DNA from: Lates calcarifer
Taxonomy: Eukaryota; Chordata; Actinopteri; Centropomidae
Direction: 5' to 3'
DNA length: 64,000 nucleotides
NCBI RefSeq assembly: GCF_001640805.2
Contig: NC_066838.1
Span: forward strand, 1,179,530-1,243,529
Every line of letters starts with the position of its first letter. Position 1 is the first letter of the stretch. Positions 1 to 24,051 of this stretch are shown here, one piece after another. Both the position numbers and the translations under genes were made by a program. The notes under the pieces are model-generated. The model ran no database searches and was not told the origin of the DNA. It saw only the letters and a program-made list of their open reading frames with translations.

Positions 1-168
1 GTAGAAAAATAATATAACAAGACTTGAATTCAACACCAGAAACTAGATGGTTTGCAGAACTACTTCTGAAATTAATTAATGTTGAATTATCGTGGAAATT
101 GTGAAACTATTCAAAGCTGCAATATTATCTTTCCAGGAGACTATGTGTGTTTTACATTGTTTTCTCAC

Positions 169-799
169 CCAATGAGAAGGTAGATGAGGATGACAGCTGA
201 GAGGAAGAGGCCTCTGGTGCTGGAGTCTCGACTGAGTACCAGAATGAGGTAACATAGCACACTGAGCAACAGCACCCACAGCATGTGCCACTCAAAGAAC
301 AGGAAGAGGCTGTACATCCCAGCCAAAGCTGACACTACATGCTTCACAGAGGACACACCTCCTGAGGAACAAAAGCAGGAAAACAATTAGAATTACAATC
401 AAAGCCAAACAGCCTCTAATAACCTTTCACTTCAAAATGGTTGAATTTGTGTTGATTCTAGAAATGTGTAATAAATGTGTATGGTATGAGTTAGTTTGAA
501 AAGTCTTTTTCTCTATATTTACTTTATGGGGCAAGGCAGAAAAGCATAAGAACACAGGAATGGTGTTGAAATCAAGGATCATTATCTCAGCATGTCAGAA
601 AAAGACAATATCCAAATTTGCTTCCAACCATGATGAGACCAAAAACAGTGTAGTTCAGCTCACCGAGTCTGAAGCAAAGTCTGCAGATCAGGCAGAGCAG
701 CAGCAGCCTCCAGACCTGCTGTAAACCCTGCTGAACTGTAACGAGACCACAGCTCTCAGCCAGCTCCTGCCAAAACGCCACTCTGCTGGACATGTCCAT
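169..799 (-). CDS. porcn: Porcupine O-acyltransferase, first two coding exons (partial)
   Basis: Porcupine is an MBOAT-family ER membrane enzyme that attaches palmitoleate to a conserved serine of Wnt proteins so they can be secreted. Two minus-strand coding exons are visible. Exon A (799-664) starts MDMSSRVAFWQEL and continues with QQGLQQVWRLLLLCLICRL, matching the vertebrate porcupine N-terminus (QQGLDQIWLLLAICLACRL in human, from memory). Exon B (361-169) encodes VKHVVSALAGMYSLFLFF, then HMLWVLLLSVLCYLILVL and LFLSAVILIYLLIG, which are hydrophobic membrane segments. The donors are GTGAG after 664 and GTGAG after 169. The phases agree (136 nt, then 193 nt), giving about 110 residues of a protein usually near 460. 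Met at 799 is chosen; Met at 793 is an alternative. The rest, including the catalytic His/Asn region, lies beyond the left edge. The family assignment is secure; the exact start is less so. Confidence 0.9.
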
Positions 800-813
800 C
801 CTGCAGCTGCACA

Positions 814-840
814 CCTGCACACACACACACACACACACAT
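814..840. repeat. (CA)n microsatellite abutting the porcn 3' splice site
   Basis: About 12 CA units on the plus strand. Read on the minus strand this is a TG tract ending directly at CAG sites, just before the first porcn coding exon, so it stands where a polypyrimidine tract would be expected. Confidence 0.9.
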
Positions 841-1655
841 ACACATATATAAGTGACATCTAAAGGACTAGCTACATGCCACTGTAGACAACTTCACAAA
901 TGAACTCATAACATTCTACTTTTAGACCGACTATCTAGTTTAACATTTAAACTACCAGTAAACAACTTCTGACAAACTAGCGTTATTGAAATACAAAACT
1001 TTAACTAAGCGACCTTTAGCCTTTTGAAGGTTGTAAACAGTAAAACACCACCTGAGCTGCATAGCATTAACCAATGTAACTTTAACGTTTTCAGAAATTT
1101 CGTTTGCTAATTTTACCGTCAACTTATTTAACTTTTCGTGTTTCGTAGAGTTAAGCTCCCGTTAAATCTACAAAACAAATCAGAGTAGTTCATTGAAATC
1201 ATGCAGCAGAGACTATCGTTCCTGGGTCAACCGTTTGAATCGAAATGGACCGAGCCAATGCTAAGCTAAGTTGTGTTTAAATAGTTAGCTAAGAAGCTAA
1301 CCGGAGATGTGGAAGGGGAAAGCAGGCAGCACGTCCAGACCTGGTGGACGCCTCGGAGACTGTCAGGTTGCCAACGTACCTTCAAACCATTCCCTCTTTT
1401 CCTTTTTCTTCTTCCTCTCCCTTTTTCCTCTACATCCCCTCTCCCTCCCCTCCTTCTTCTTCTTCTTCTTACCAGGTGGTAGAAAAACCAACCTATTGGT
1501 GTGTTACCGCCACCAGCTGGGCTGAAATATTCTAAGGCACCAGTAGTTGACAAAGACCCGAAGCTTGGATTTCTAACCGTTAGAACGTTAGAAAGTTTGC
1601 ACCACCTGAAGAACAACGCCCCGAAATATTACGTCTCTATCATAAAAATCTGGGG
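841..1655 (-). other. porcn upstream region / likely 5' UTR intron and promoter
   Basis: No coding exon is recognisable here. The acceptor-like CAG upstream of the porcn start implies at least one more 5' exon to the right on the minus strand. A pyrimidine-rich TTC tract lies at 1430-1471. The several open frames over 1266-1616 are low-complexity and overlap on both strands, so I do not call them genes. The transcription start cannot be fixed. Confidence 0.35.
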
Positions 1656-1685
1656 TTACGTCACGTTACGTCACGTTACGTTATG
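1656..1685. repeat. Three tandem 10-bp units with CRE-like cores
   Basis: The unit TTACGTCACG is repeated twice (1656-1665 and 1666-1675), then a degenerate third copy (TTACGTTATG) follows. Each intact unit holds TTACGTCA, one base from the cAMP response element TGACGTCA. It lies about 850 bp upstream of the porcn coding start on the antisense side. Regulatory use is inference. Confidence 0.5.
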
Positions 1686-1837
1686 TGACATTATTGAGAC
1701 ATCATCATAAAACAGATGTGTTTGTGTAGAAGCCCACTGCTTGTACTGCTGCTGTTACCCTTGCTGTTAGTACTTATATTAATACTAGGCCTACTATTAT
1801 TCCTCCCTCATCTATAACAGTGTTTCTCACTTTATAG

Positions 1838-1915
1838 GCACATTGAACCTGCTCTGGCAGCACACAGTGGTCCAACGCCTTATTAAGACACGACATGATG
1901 GTTTTCCTATAATTT
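1838..1915 (+). mobile_element. Tc1-like transposon 3' tail fragment
   Basis: The stretch from GCACATTGAACCTGCTCTGG through the 'gtggtccaacgccttattaagacac' type sequence matches the Tc1 transposase C-terminal end and 3' tail. It closely resembles the tail at 49095-49175 in this window. Only the tail survives. Confidence 0.7.
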
Positions 1916-1924
1916 GCCACCCGT

Positions 1925-2200
1925 TTATATACGGGGCTTCCTGATGATATTGCCCAAAGGAAGCATATATTGGGTGGAAAGAATTAGTCCTAACACAGAG
2001 CCCTGTGTAACTCCATGATTATTTTTGTGTGTATGGAAGACTCACTGTTAAAATGAACAAACTGGAATTTATCAGACAAATATGACTTAAACCAGGATCC
2101 TTTAATCCCAATGAAATGTTCCAGTCTCTGTGATAAAATACTGTGATCAGTGGTGTCAAATAAAGTACTAAGATCTAGCAGCACAAGCAAAGTCTATGGA
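1925..2200 (-). pseudogene. Non-LTR retrotransposon reverse transcriptase remnant
   Basis: Minus-strand translation gives VLLDLSTLFDTTDHSILSQR, then SWFKSYLSDKFQFVHFNSES. These correspond to the reverse-transcriptase block 'LDLSAAFDTVDH...' and 'SWFKSYLSDR' of L2/CR1/Rex-type LINEs. After a frameshift, 'FTQYMLPLGNIIRK' follows toward 1925, as in the block after PQGSVLGP. The fragment is short, shifted and dead. The clade cannot be fixed from so little. Confidence 0.75.
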
Positions 2201-3000
2201 TTTAGACGTGTGCCTTGGTAAAGTGTTGGGCCACAATGAGACAATCTTAATCTACTTCTCTAACCTTTCTAAATCCTGATCTAAATCTTCAAACAAAAGC
2301 TTTTTCAAATGAAGGAGAGGTTTGACATTGGCTAAAACATCTGGATTGAGAGAAAGCTTTACTATAATCTAATATGGAAGTGTTAATTAAAGGTAAAACA
2401 ACCTTGGACAGCCTGGATGGAATAGGTTCTACTCAAGCAATTTTGAGAAAAGCAATCTAAATATAAATCAGCCATTACAGTTGATTCTAAGCCTACTGTA
2501 CAGGACAATACATAAGTGCCAGTTGTGGGAAGGAGGTTATGATTTGTTTCTCTATTACTCATTACTACTGAGATTAACTCTCAGGAATACATGGCATAAC
2601 AGACTGTCAGCCTGGCTACACTGCTGAAAATAAACCTGGGGTTGTTCTTATTTTCTTCTATTAGTGATGAATAATAGAAGGATTCAGTCTATCCTACTAA
2701 CTATTAGACCAATGTACTGAGAACTAAGAAGAATCCAGATAGATTTATGAGTAAGGGGCAGGTGGGTGATAGATACGTTGTTCAGCTTGGGCAGTTAATG
2801 ACTAAGAGTAAGGCTTTCAAGTGGCTTTCAAGTGAGATTTAATATGAGTATGGTGTGTTGATCCATTTAGACCAGCATATTCTTTTTGCTGCAACCAGGT
2901 TTCAGTAAAACAGAATAAATAGATGTGATAATTAGTCATCGTAACTAACGAAGATTTAGATAATAGTGATCAAATATTTAATAGTGCACATTTAATTATT
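2201..3000. repeat. Degenerate dispersed repeat next to the LINE remnant
   Basis: A low-GC stretch with no usable open frame. Phrases such as 'ctaaatcctgatctaaatcttcaaa' and 'gaataggttctactcaagc' resemble interspersed teleost repeat sequence and continue directly from the reverse-transcriptase fragment, so it probably belongs to the same old insertion or a composite. This is recalled similarity only. Confidence 0.4.
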
Positions 3001-3417
3001 CTGTTTTTGGGTCTGTTACAGTAGTTGTATTACTTTACATTAGGTTTTTATGAGTTACCTTCATTTCTGATTTATTTAATTTTGGTGGTCAGTGTGCAGA
3101 CACAGTCTCTGCCAAAGATGTTTTTGTATATAAGCAATGAAGATAACTGCACACAAATGATGTTTTGCATCATTGTTGCAAATTGTCTTTCAGTATCAGG
3201 CAGAGATGAGATGCAGGGAAAACTAATTCACACATTTATGTATTTTGGCTGTAGACTCACTGTATTGTAGTTCCAAAAATGAATGGCTGAAGATGACTAA
3301 TAGTATATACAGAACCACTTGGTTCAATTGGTTACCAGCTGGTATAGTAATGTGAAATACTATTGCTACTATTTCTACCAGTAGTAAAAGTAGCCTATTC
3401 CCGCTTTTACTACTTAT

Positions 3418-3515
3418 ATAATAATAATAATAATAATAATAACAATAATTTGTTTTATTTATAAAGCACTTTACATTTGAAGGCAAATCTCAAAGTGCTA
3501 TGTGGTATATTTGAT
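3418..3515. repeat. (AAT)n tract and 'aaagcacttta' repeat end
   Basis: About eight AAT units are followed by 'tttataaagcactttacatt' and 'ctcaaagtgcta'. This pairing of AAGCACTTT with a downstream AAAGTGCT is common at ends of dispersed fish repeats. Nothing else recognisable lies between 3516 and 3967. Confidence 0.5.
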
Positions 3516-3967
3516 GGTGATGATGTGAAGATGATCTCCGCTGACACTGTCTTTCTTGTATATAAAAGTTTATTACAAAGAAGTTCAGCATCAAAACAAG
3601 CACTGCAGTAGCCTGTGAGAGGATCTCAGCTAATATGGATCTCTCTCCCTAACAGCTCTACTGATGTTTAGAGTTACTGATGTTTAGGGTACTTGTTTAC
3701 ATGTTTTATAATATAGCGAAAAATCCTGACCTCATTCAATGACCTCTTATTCCAAAAAACAAAGAGGAGGGGAGAAAAAGCCCCTCTCCCTAACACTTAC
3801 ATCTTTATGTTCAAAACCATTAACTTAAACATGACCCCTACAAATAGAAATTATGTGAAGCTTTGGACTTTCCCGGAGGATAAAAACATATATGAACTTT
3901 CAGACACTACAGCTACACAACAGACAATAGATTAAAAACAGAAAGAAAATGGGCATAAAAGCTTAAA

Positions 3968-4255
3968 TTAAAAGTAGCATTCTATTAATATGCTTTCCTG
4001 AACAAAAAAGTCCACAGTCTGTGGGGCCCTCCGTTGCTCAGACAGGGCGTTCCAGAGCCGTGGAGCGGATACTGTGAAGGCTCGATCCCCTATTGTGTGA
4101 AGTTCGGTTCTGGGGGGGCAGGGACGGTGAGTACTTGTGGAACGGAGGTGTCTTGTTGTGGATTGTGGAGTGAGGAGTTCTTTGAGGGGCTTTCCATTTC
4201 CATGGATGCACTGATGGGTGCGTAGACAGTTTACTTTCACTACTTGTGCAACCAC
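3968..4255 (-). pseudogene. LINE ORF2 C-terminal remnant
   Basis: The minus-strand frame ends with RSTSTHRPCPPRTELHTIGD, then RAFTVSAPRLWNALSEQRRA and a short tail. 'GDRAFSVAAPKLWNSLP...' is a hallmark of the C-terminus of L2/Rex-type LINE polymerases in fish. The frame is about 95 codons, with no reverse-transcriptase or endonuclease domain attached, so it is a 5'-truncated dead insertion. Confidence 0.75.
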
Positions 4256-4379
4256 AGTCTACTAAACTGGGTTTAAGTTCCTGAGTGTTGTATTCAGGAG
4301 TATTGGGTTACGTCCTCCTTCATACCCCGTCCTCCAGCTGCTAGGCCTCCTTGTCAAATATAGACACCGCCTCCAGCAG

Positions 4380-4912
4380 TCCATGGACCGGGCCGAACGG
4401 TAGTCCGGCCCCGGCAGGGCGGCCCTTCCATGAGCCGCGGCCGGCTGCAGCACTCCTGTGCTCCTGCAGGAGGCAGTGCAACGGGGCTGTCCATGGTGCT
4501 GAAGATTCGTCTGGCCCTGTCCGGGGTGCTGAACAGCTCAGGGGGTGCTGGACTCAGTCTGACGCTGCTGTCACATTGATTCAGTCCCTTCTGCTGTAAT
4601 CTGATGGTGTATTGTGGTTATAGTCACCGTAGTGTGTTGTAGTGAACGTCTGTCTACCAGCCCGGAGATGTCGGAGCGGAGGGGGAGGGGAGGGCAGTAG
4701 TCTGAGCCTAAGGTAAGGCTTTATGTCTCTCTGACAAAGAGCATAAAGCGCTCTTACATGTCGGTATTTTCTTAGGCCCTGGCTGCAGGCCGTACGGTGA
4801 ATTTCACACCGAGCAGGGAGGACGTGATGAAGCGATATGTAAGCTAGCCCATCGAGGATGTCAGCATGCTCGCTAGCCGTTTTCCTTTCGTGGAGAATAA
4901 TGTAAGCTCGGC
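4380..4912 (+). promoter_or_regulatory. myt1: Likely myt1 promoter and 5' UTR exon region (GC-rich)
   Basis: This is the most GC- and CpG-rich block left of myt1 and follows directly on AT-rich repeats. A strong donor, CTAAG|GTAAGG, ends a probable non-coding first exon at 4712. A second donor-like site, AATAAT|GTAAGC, lies near 4906. Further candidate 5' UTR exons are at about 5219-5265 (acceptor ACATTCAG, donor CAG|GTATAC) and from about 6150 (acceptor CATCCAACAG). Which are used cannot be decided without RNA data. Confidence 0.5.
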
Positions 4913-5811
4913 CAGGCTTTTAACCCGATTATTATTGTGGCTCGTTTTTTCCGGCCCCTACAATGGCGGCCCGGTGTCGATACAGTCAATTTTGTGAAAA
5001 GTCTAAACCGCTGAACGGTGTTTACTGTGGCTATTTTAGGTTTTCTGTTTTGTCAGTGTGCCAGGTTAGGCGAGGAGAAAGGCCTCGTCCTTGTTAGAAA
5101 CCCGGCCTACATCCCTGCTGTGACCAAGAAGCCTGTCACTGTGTACTTATACTCGCGTTTTGTTTGGAAATTGTGTCGCTGTGCCTGGTGAAATGTATTC
5201 ACAGTCAGTACACATTCAGACCGATGACATGCTGAGTGTTGTTGATGCCATGGCCTCCCAGCAGGTATACAGTCACTTTAAACCTTTTCTGGCCTGTGAC
5301 CCTGTTCGGAGATTCCCAAACTGTCGTGGGCACCGCTGTCAGTCTGTCAGTATACCTCCAAGAGCATAGGAATATATTATATGTTTTTCTAAGTTATGTA
5401 TGTTTTAGCGTTGAAATTCTGTTAGGTAATATAGGTAAGTAAATATATTATTGTTCATGTTTTCTTTATATAATATTTAATTATATGTTTTATTATGGTC
5501 TTAAATTCCCAATTAGATTTAGATTAAACAGGAAAACACCTTCTGCACTAAATGTCAGTTATATTCTGTTAGTTAATCCTTCGTAGCAGTCCTTCAACTG
5601 TAATGCAGGCTTTCTGTCATGTTACATGGTTTGTAAGTCCATGCCCTGATGACAGGGCCGGACTGGGACTCAGACCAGCCCACTTTAGATTACAATATTT
5701 TACTGGAGATGTATAATTTTAGTCTTCCTAGTATGTAAGTCTCAAATAGTGCACTATTCTCTACAGCCTTGTTATTTGTAGTGTATTTATCAAAAATCTA
5801 ATTTACTGTTT

Positions 5812-6012
5812 GACACATATAGACAAACAACCATTCACACTCACATTCTCATCTACGGGCAATTTAGAGTCAGCAGTTAACCTGCATGTGTTTGGACAGT
5901 GGGAGGAAGCTGAGGTACCTGGAGAGAAACCCACACAGGCACAGAGAGAACATGCAGACTCCACACAGAAAAGCTCAAACCCAGACCCTTCTTGCTATGA
6001 GGCCACTATGAC
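5812..6012. repeat. Abundant teleost dispersed repeat
   Basis: The run 'accattcacactcacattc' ... 'gggcaatttagagtca' ... 'gacagtgggaggaagc' ... 'gaacatgcagactccacac' is a very common fish interspersed repeat. It lies in the myt1 5' region on the plus strand. The reading frame across it is repeat-derived, not a gene. Confidence 0.7.
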
Positions 6013-6228
6013 ATGATCAGGGTTATTTTCTCAGACTAGATATCATCTAGTCTAGATTATCATATTTTAATAATCACTGTAAAAAAAAAAAATGGTTTCC
6101 TTCAATTACAATTTCCATGCGTGTTTTTTGTGTGTGTTTCATCCAACAGAAAATGAGTTCAAAGGTCAGATACTGAGCCAGCAGTGGAGAGCCAATCAAC
6201 CAGAGAGGACAAGCCTCAGCATCAAAGT

Positions 6229-6230
6229 AC

Positions 6231-6289
<59 letters not shown>

Positions 6290-6292
6290 GTA

Positions 6293-6329
<37 letters not shown>

Positions 6330-6353
6330 GTATATCTATCTATCTATCTATCC

Positions 6354-6415
<62 letters not shown>

Positions 6416-6440
6416 ATATCTGTATATCTGTATATCTATA
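6229..6440. repeat. Long (TATC)n / GATA microsatellite
   Basis: About 50 TATC units with a few TGTA interruptions. It ends about 50 bp before the first myt1 coding exon. Its six-frame translation gives only [12 protein letters not shown] repeats. Confidence 0.97.
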
Positions 6441-6490
6441 TATCACTGGTGCTGCACCTCTTCACTTATGAATTTTGCTCTAATATGCAG

Positions 6491-20682
<14,192 letters not shown>

Positions 20683-21660
20683 TGGGCCGGAGAGGGAAGG
20701 GACGGGGGGGGGGCAGGCCATCACAGTGACAACACCACTCTTTCTTTCCATACCCTTTAGATACTATATGTACTTAATTCTTCTCATTTGGAACTTTGCC
20801 ATCTGTTCTTTGCATTTGTTTCCTGTTTGCATGTTGCTTTATGATGATATGAGTATGAACAGATTAGGGTGTGGTTGTGAAGTGTGAGGCAGCACACTTG
20901 ATGCAAACTGTTACAGTAAGCAAGGGCATCTCAAGGTATACAGAGGCACAGAGAGTGCAGAACAAAATCAGGAGTGGAGTTCTTATTAGAGTTCTCTTAG
21001 TTAGTGAACATATCCCATTTCCACACAATAATGTTGATAGTATTCTATATGAGCATTGTGATGTTGCACCTCCAGGACTAGTTTGTAGATTCACCCTTAC
21101 AATTGCTGTGTAACTATTTAAGTCCTTTGCAAATGTTGGTTTAATAACTTCCTTACTCATGTCTGCTGTATTATTTTTATGTTGGCTTATTTATTATACA
21201 TTATCTATTTATTCAGTTTTTGTTTTTTTTTAATTTCTAAATGCTACCTGAGAAGATTTTAAACGGTAACCAAGAGAAGGTAAACATTTCCTCTGCATTG
21301 CTGAACAAAGAGGAAATATTTTAAGATATCAACAATTGTTTTATATATCTTATTATTTATTTAAATACAGGGATCTTTTTAAGTGCAAATATTTTGTAAC
21401 TGAAAGTTTTTAATAATTTTCTAAATATTTTTTTTTTTTTGGGTGCTTATGTTTATATGATTTTCCTTTTTATTTCCACAAACTATTTTCAGTACATTGC
21501 AATACACTGTGAATATTGAGCTGCACATATTTGGTATTTATTTGGTGATGAAGAACAAAGTGATGGTGAATATTTATTTTGTATCGTCTAAGTGTTCATG
21601 ATGGCTGTGTATGGATTAGTCTTTAAGTTGCTCTTGAAATAAAGGTTAACCCACAGTGCA
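20683..21660 (+). other. myt1: myt1 3' UTR
   Basis: This is the AT-rich stretch after the TGA at 20680-20682 up to the AATAAA near 21638. It starts with a G-rich tract (about 20702-20716) and contains several ATTTA-type motifs. No other coding frame is supported. Confidence 0.6.
21638..21643 (+). terminator. myt1: Canonical poly(A) signal AATAAA of myt1
   Basis: AATAAA sits in 'cttgaaataaaggtt', 956 bp after the stop codon, before the GT-containing 'cagtgcatgtggactgg'. It is the best cleavage signal in the region; usage is inferred. Confidence 0.6.
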
Positions 21661-23512
21661 TGTGGACTGGACTACAGAGTGGTATCTTACTCTGAATACA
21701 TTATTCAGCAAAGATAGTCGAGGTGACATTTGAAAATCAGTGCACACAGTGTACTGAGTTTACATAACAATACTTCACAGCATAAACTTAGCAACTTAAC
21801 ATAGCAACTTCACTCCCCACTGTCACTCACTATTCATTAAAATTCTGTCATGTCATGCCTTTCAACCAGTATTCAGATATAAATGTAAGATGTAACATGC
21901 TATGTTTCTCAGTTCAAACAGATTATTCATTGATCCATGTTAAAGACTATTTTGATTTATAAAGCTTCATGTTGCTAGTTCATTCTGAGTGGTCCCCCAG
22001 CTAGTTCAGAGGGGTTGATTTGCAGTCGATACTACTTTAGTTCAGTTGGGGGGAAAATAAACAAATACGTTCATAAATTCATTAATTCTAGGTCATTAAT
22101 TCAAGGGTTCACATACTTTTTCCACTAGCACTGTGAGGTTTTTATGGTTGCTCTATGGTTGTGTTATTATTTTAGGCACATTATATTTGTCAATACCCTT
22201 GACTTAGATGAAGATCAGATCACATTTTATGACAAATTAATGCAGAAAACTCTGAAATTCCAAAAGGTTCACATACTTTTTCTTGCCACTGTATCTTTAG
22301 TGTACATTGCAAAACAGAATCCTTTGATTAATATAACATTTTCTTTCAGCTTTCAGTTTTCCCTGGTTAAAGCTGTGGTGGGGTTATAAGCTTTTCTGAT
22401 GCTTTGAACAATTGTATTTGGCAATGAAAACTTTACAACTTTTGCCAGAACTGAGCTTCCAGTCCTCTGTACAAATACAGATACAGAGATCATTTTGTTG
22501 GTTGAACAGTTACAGATAATGGAATCTCTGTTCACCTCTGCTGGTTTGGTTGTATTTTTGCATTGACTCATGATTTTACATACTATTATTTTCAGACTTG
22601 TTCAAAACTGTTAGATACAAGAAGCCCCTGTACTTAGAATAATTGTTGCTGTGGAACAACTGAGGATCAAAGTTTTACATGCCCTTTTTCCAGAAAATGA
22701 GTCGTCGATATTTTGATTGAATATTACGTTTATTATTACAGCATCTTGGACTAAAAGCACTACTACTAAGAGAAGAGAAGCCATTACCTGATCACAGATC
22801 AGTTAAAACCATGGTACTCTTCAGAACCTTGGGATGGAGGACTTGGTCACAGCTGTGGGCGATCCTAACACTCTTAGTACATTCTCTTTATTGGCCAGTG
22901 AAGGACTTGGGGCCAGCTTCTCGTATAATACCTTTGTCCTGTCGTTGTCATTTGGTACTCATCTACTGCCAGCCCTCCCTCGTTTGCAGTGTCTCTCAGC
23001 TGGACTTGGTAAACCACTATTCGTCCAGCTTGGTGGAGCTGCTCAGTGTGTGCTATTCATCCTCTGGCAGTTTGCATCCTTTTCTTTATTTAAGGACAGG
23101 CAGATCAATACCAACTGAATCAATAGTACTGGTAGTATTATTTTCACCAGGACCACATTCTCTGTTCAAAGGTGAAACTCTGAACAAATTCATACAATAA
23201 ACACTTAATGTGGTTTACACATAAGTAGCAAGAACTGTCAAGGGTTTAGTAAAACATTTGGTGGTAATGCAAATACTCAGAATATTAGTATCAGTATATT
23301 GGTGACTATTACATTATATTGGTGGTATGACATGGTATTGGATCAGAATCAGATTTAGTGGTATGGACCAGCACTATCTTCTGCACAGTGGCATCTTTAT
23401 ACAGTGTGGGTCTCTGATGTGGGGGGGTTGGTGAGTGTCAGTATGATGTATGATGTATGAAAGGTATCAAGGATTCAAAAACCCTCACCGCTCAGTGATC
23501 ATTTTATTTGGT
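21661..23512. other. Tail-to-tail intergenic gap between myt1 and asxl1
   Basis: Apart from the Tc1 tail at 22090-22300 I recognise nothing here. Open frames at 22811-23200 overlap each other in different frames, have no splice context and resemble no family known to me. Confidence 0.5.
22090..22300 (+). mobile_element. Tc1-like transposon 3' tail
   Basis: The sequence contains 'gggttcacatactttttcca', 'gaagatcagatcacatttta' and 'ggttcacatactttttcttg' followed by CCACTGTA, a typical terminal repeat of a fish Tc1-like element. It is the same family as 7300-7710. Only a few hundred bases remain. Confidence 0.7.
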
Positions 23513-23518
23513 TTTAGT
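23513..23518 (-). terminator. asxl1: Candidate poly(A) signal of asxl1
   Basis: On the minus strand this reads AATAAA (inside CAAATAAAATG), about 530 bp past the asxl1 stop codon. AT-rich 3' UTR lies between, including an AAT/AAC tract at 23790-23850. Other weaker signals exist. Confidence 0.4.
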
Positions 23519-23789
23519 ACTTAACTATAAATACAGACTGGAGTTTAATGGAACCATGAAATGAGTCAAAACACAAACCAGTCAAACAATATCATTTACT
23601 CATTTTAATGGTTAAAAAAATACTTCTTTGCGCAAAGAGACAACAATAAGTCCCTGTTAGGAAACAAGGGACCAAAACAATTATAGCCACCAAATGATGA
23701 CAGGTGGAGCAAGATAAGATGAGGTAAATGTTTTTGAGGAGAGAAAACAAAAAAGGCACAATTTACAATCAATCATGCCCCAAATTCAC

Positions 23790-23850
23790 AATAATAATAA
23801 TACTAATAATAATAACAACAATAATAACAATAATAATAATAATAATAATG
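23790..23850. repeat. (AAT/AAC)n trinucleotide repeat in asxl1 3' UTR
   Basis: About 20 AAT/AAC units. The Asn-rich plus-strand frame across it is only repeat. Confidence 0.95.
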
Positions 23851-24051
23851 TATCAGTACAACTAAAAAAATCTGAAAATCTTCAACAACAAAAAATACAG
23901 ACCAGTCATATTATACAAGGCATTTCTTGCCTGTCAGGCTCCTCCTGTGTGCTCTACCCTATCAGGCTTCTGTACACTCTGGAACCCCCCAGTCCTGCTG
24001 CTGATAATGTACACAGATAGCAGTTCTACAGTGCACAGGGACTTCAACATG

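Noticed and set aside
22811..23200. 129-codon plus-strand frame with an overlapping 94-codon frame
   Set aside because: No splice sites, no recognisable motif, two competing frames; likely chance in intergenic DNA.
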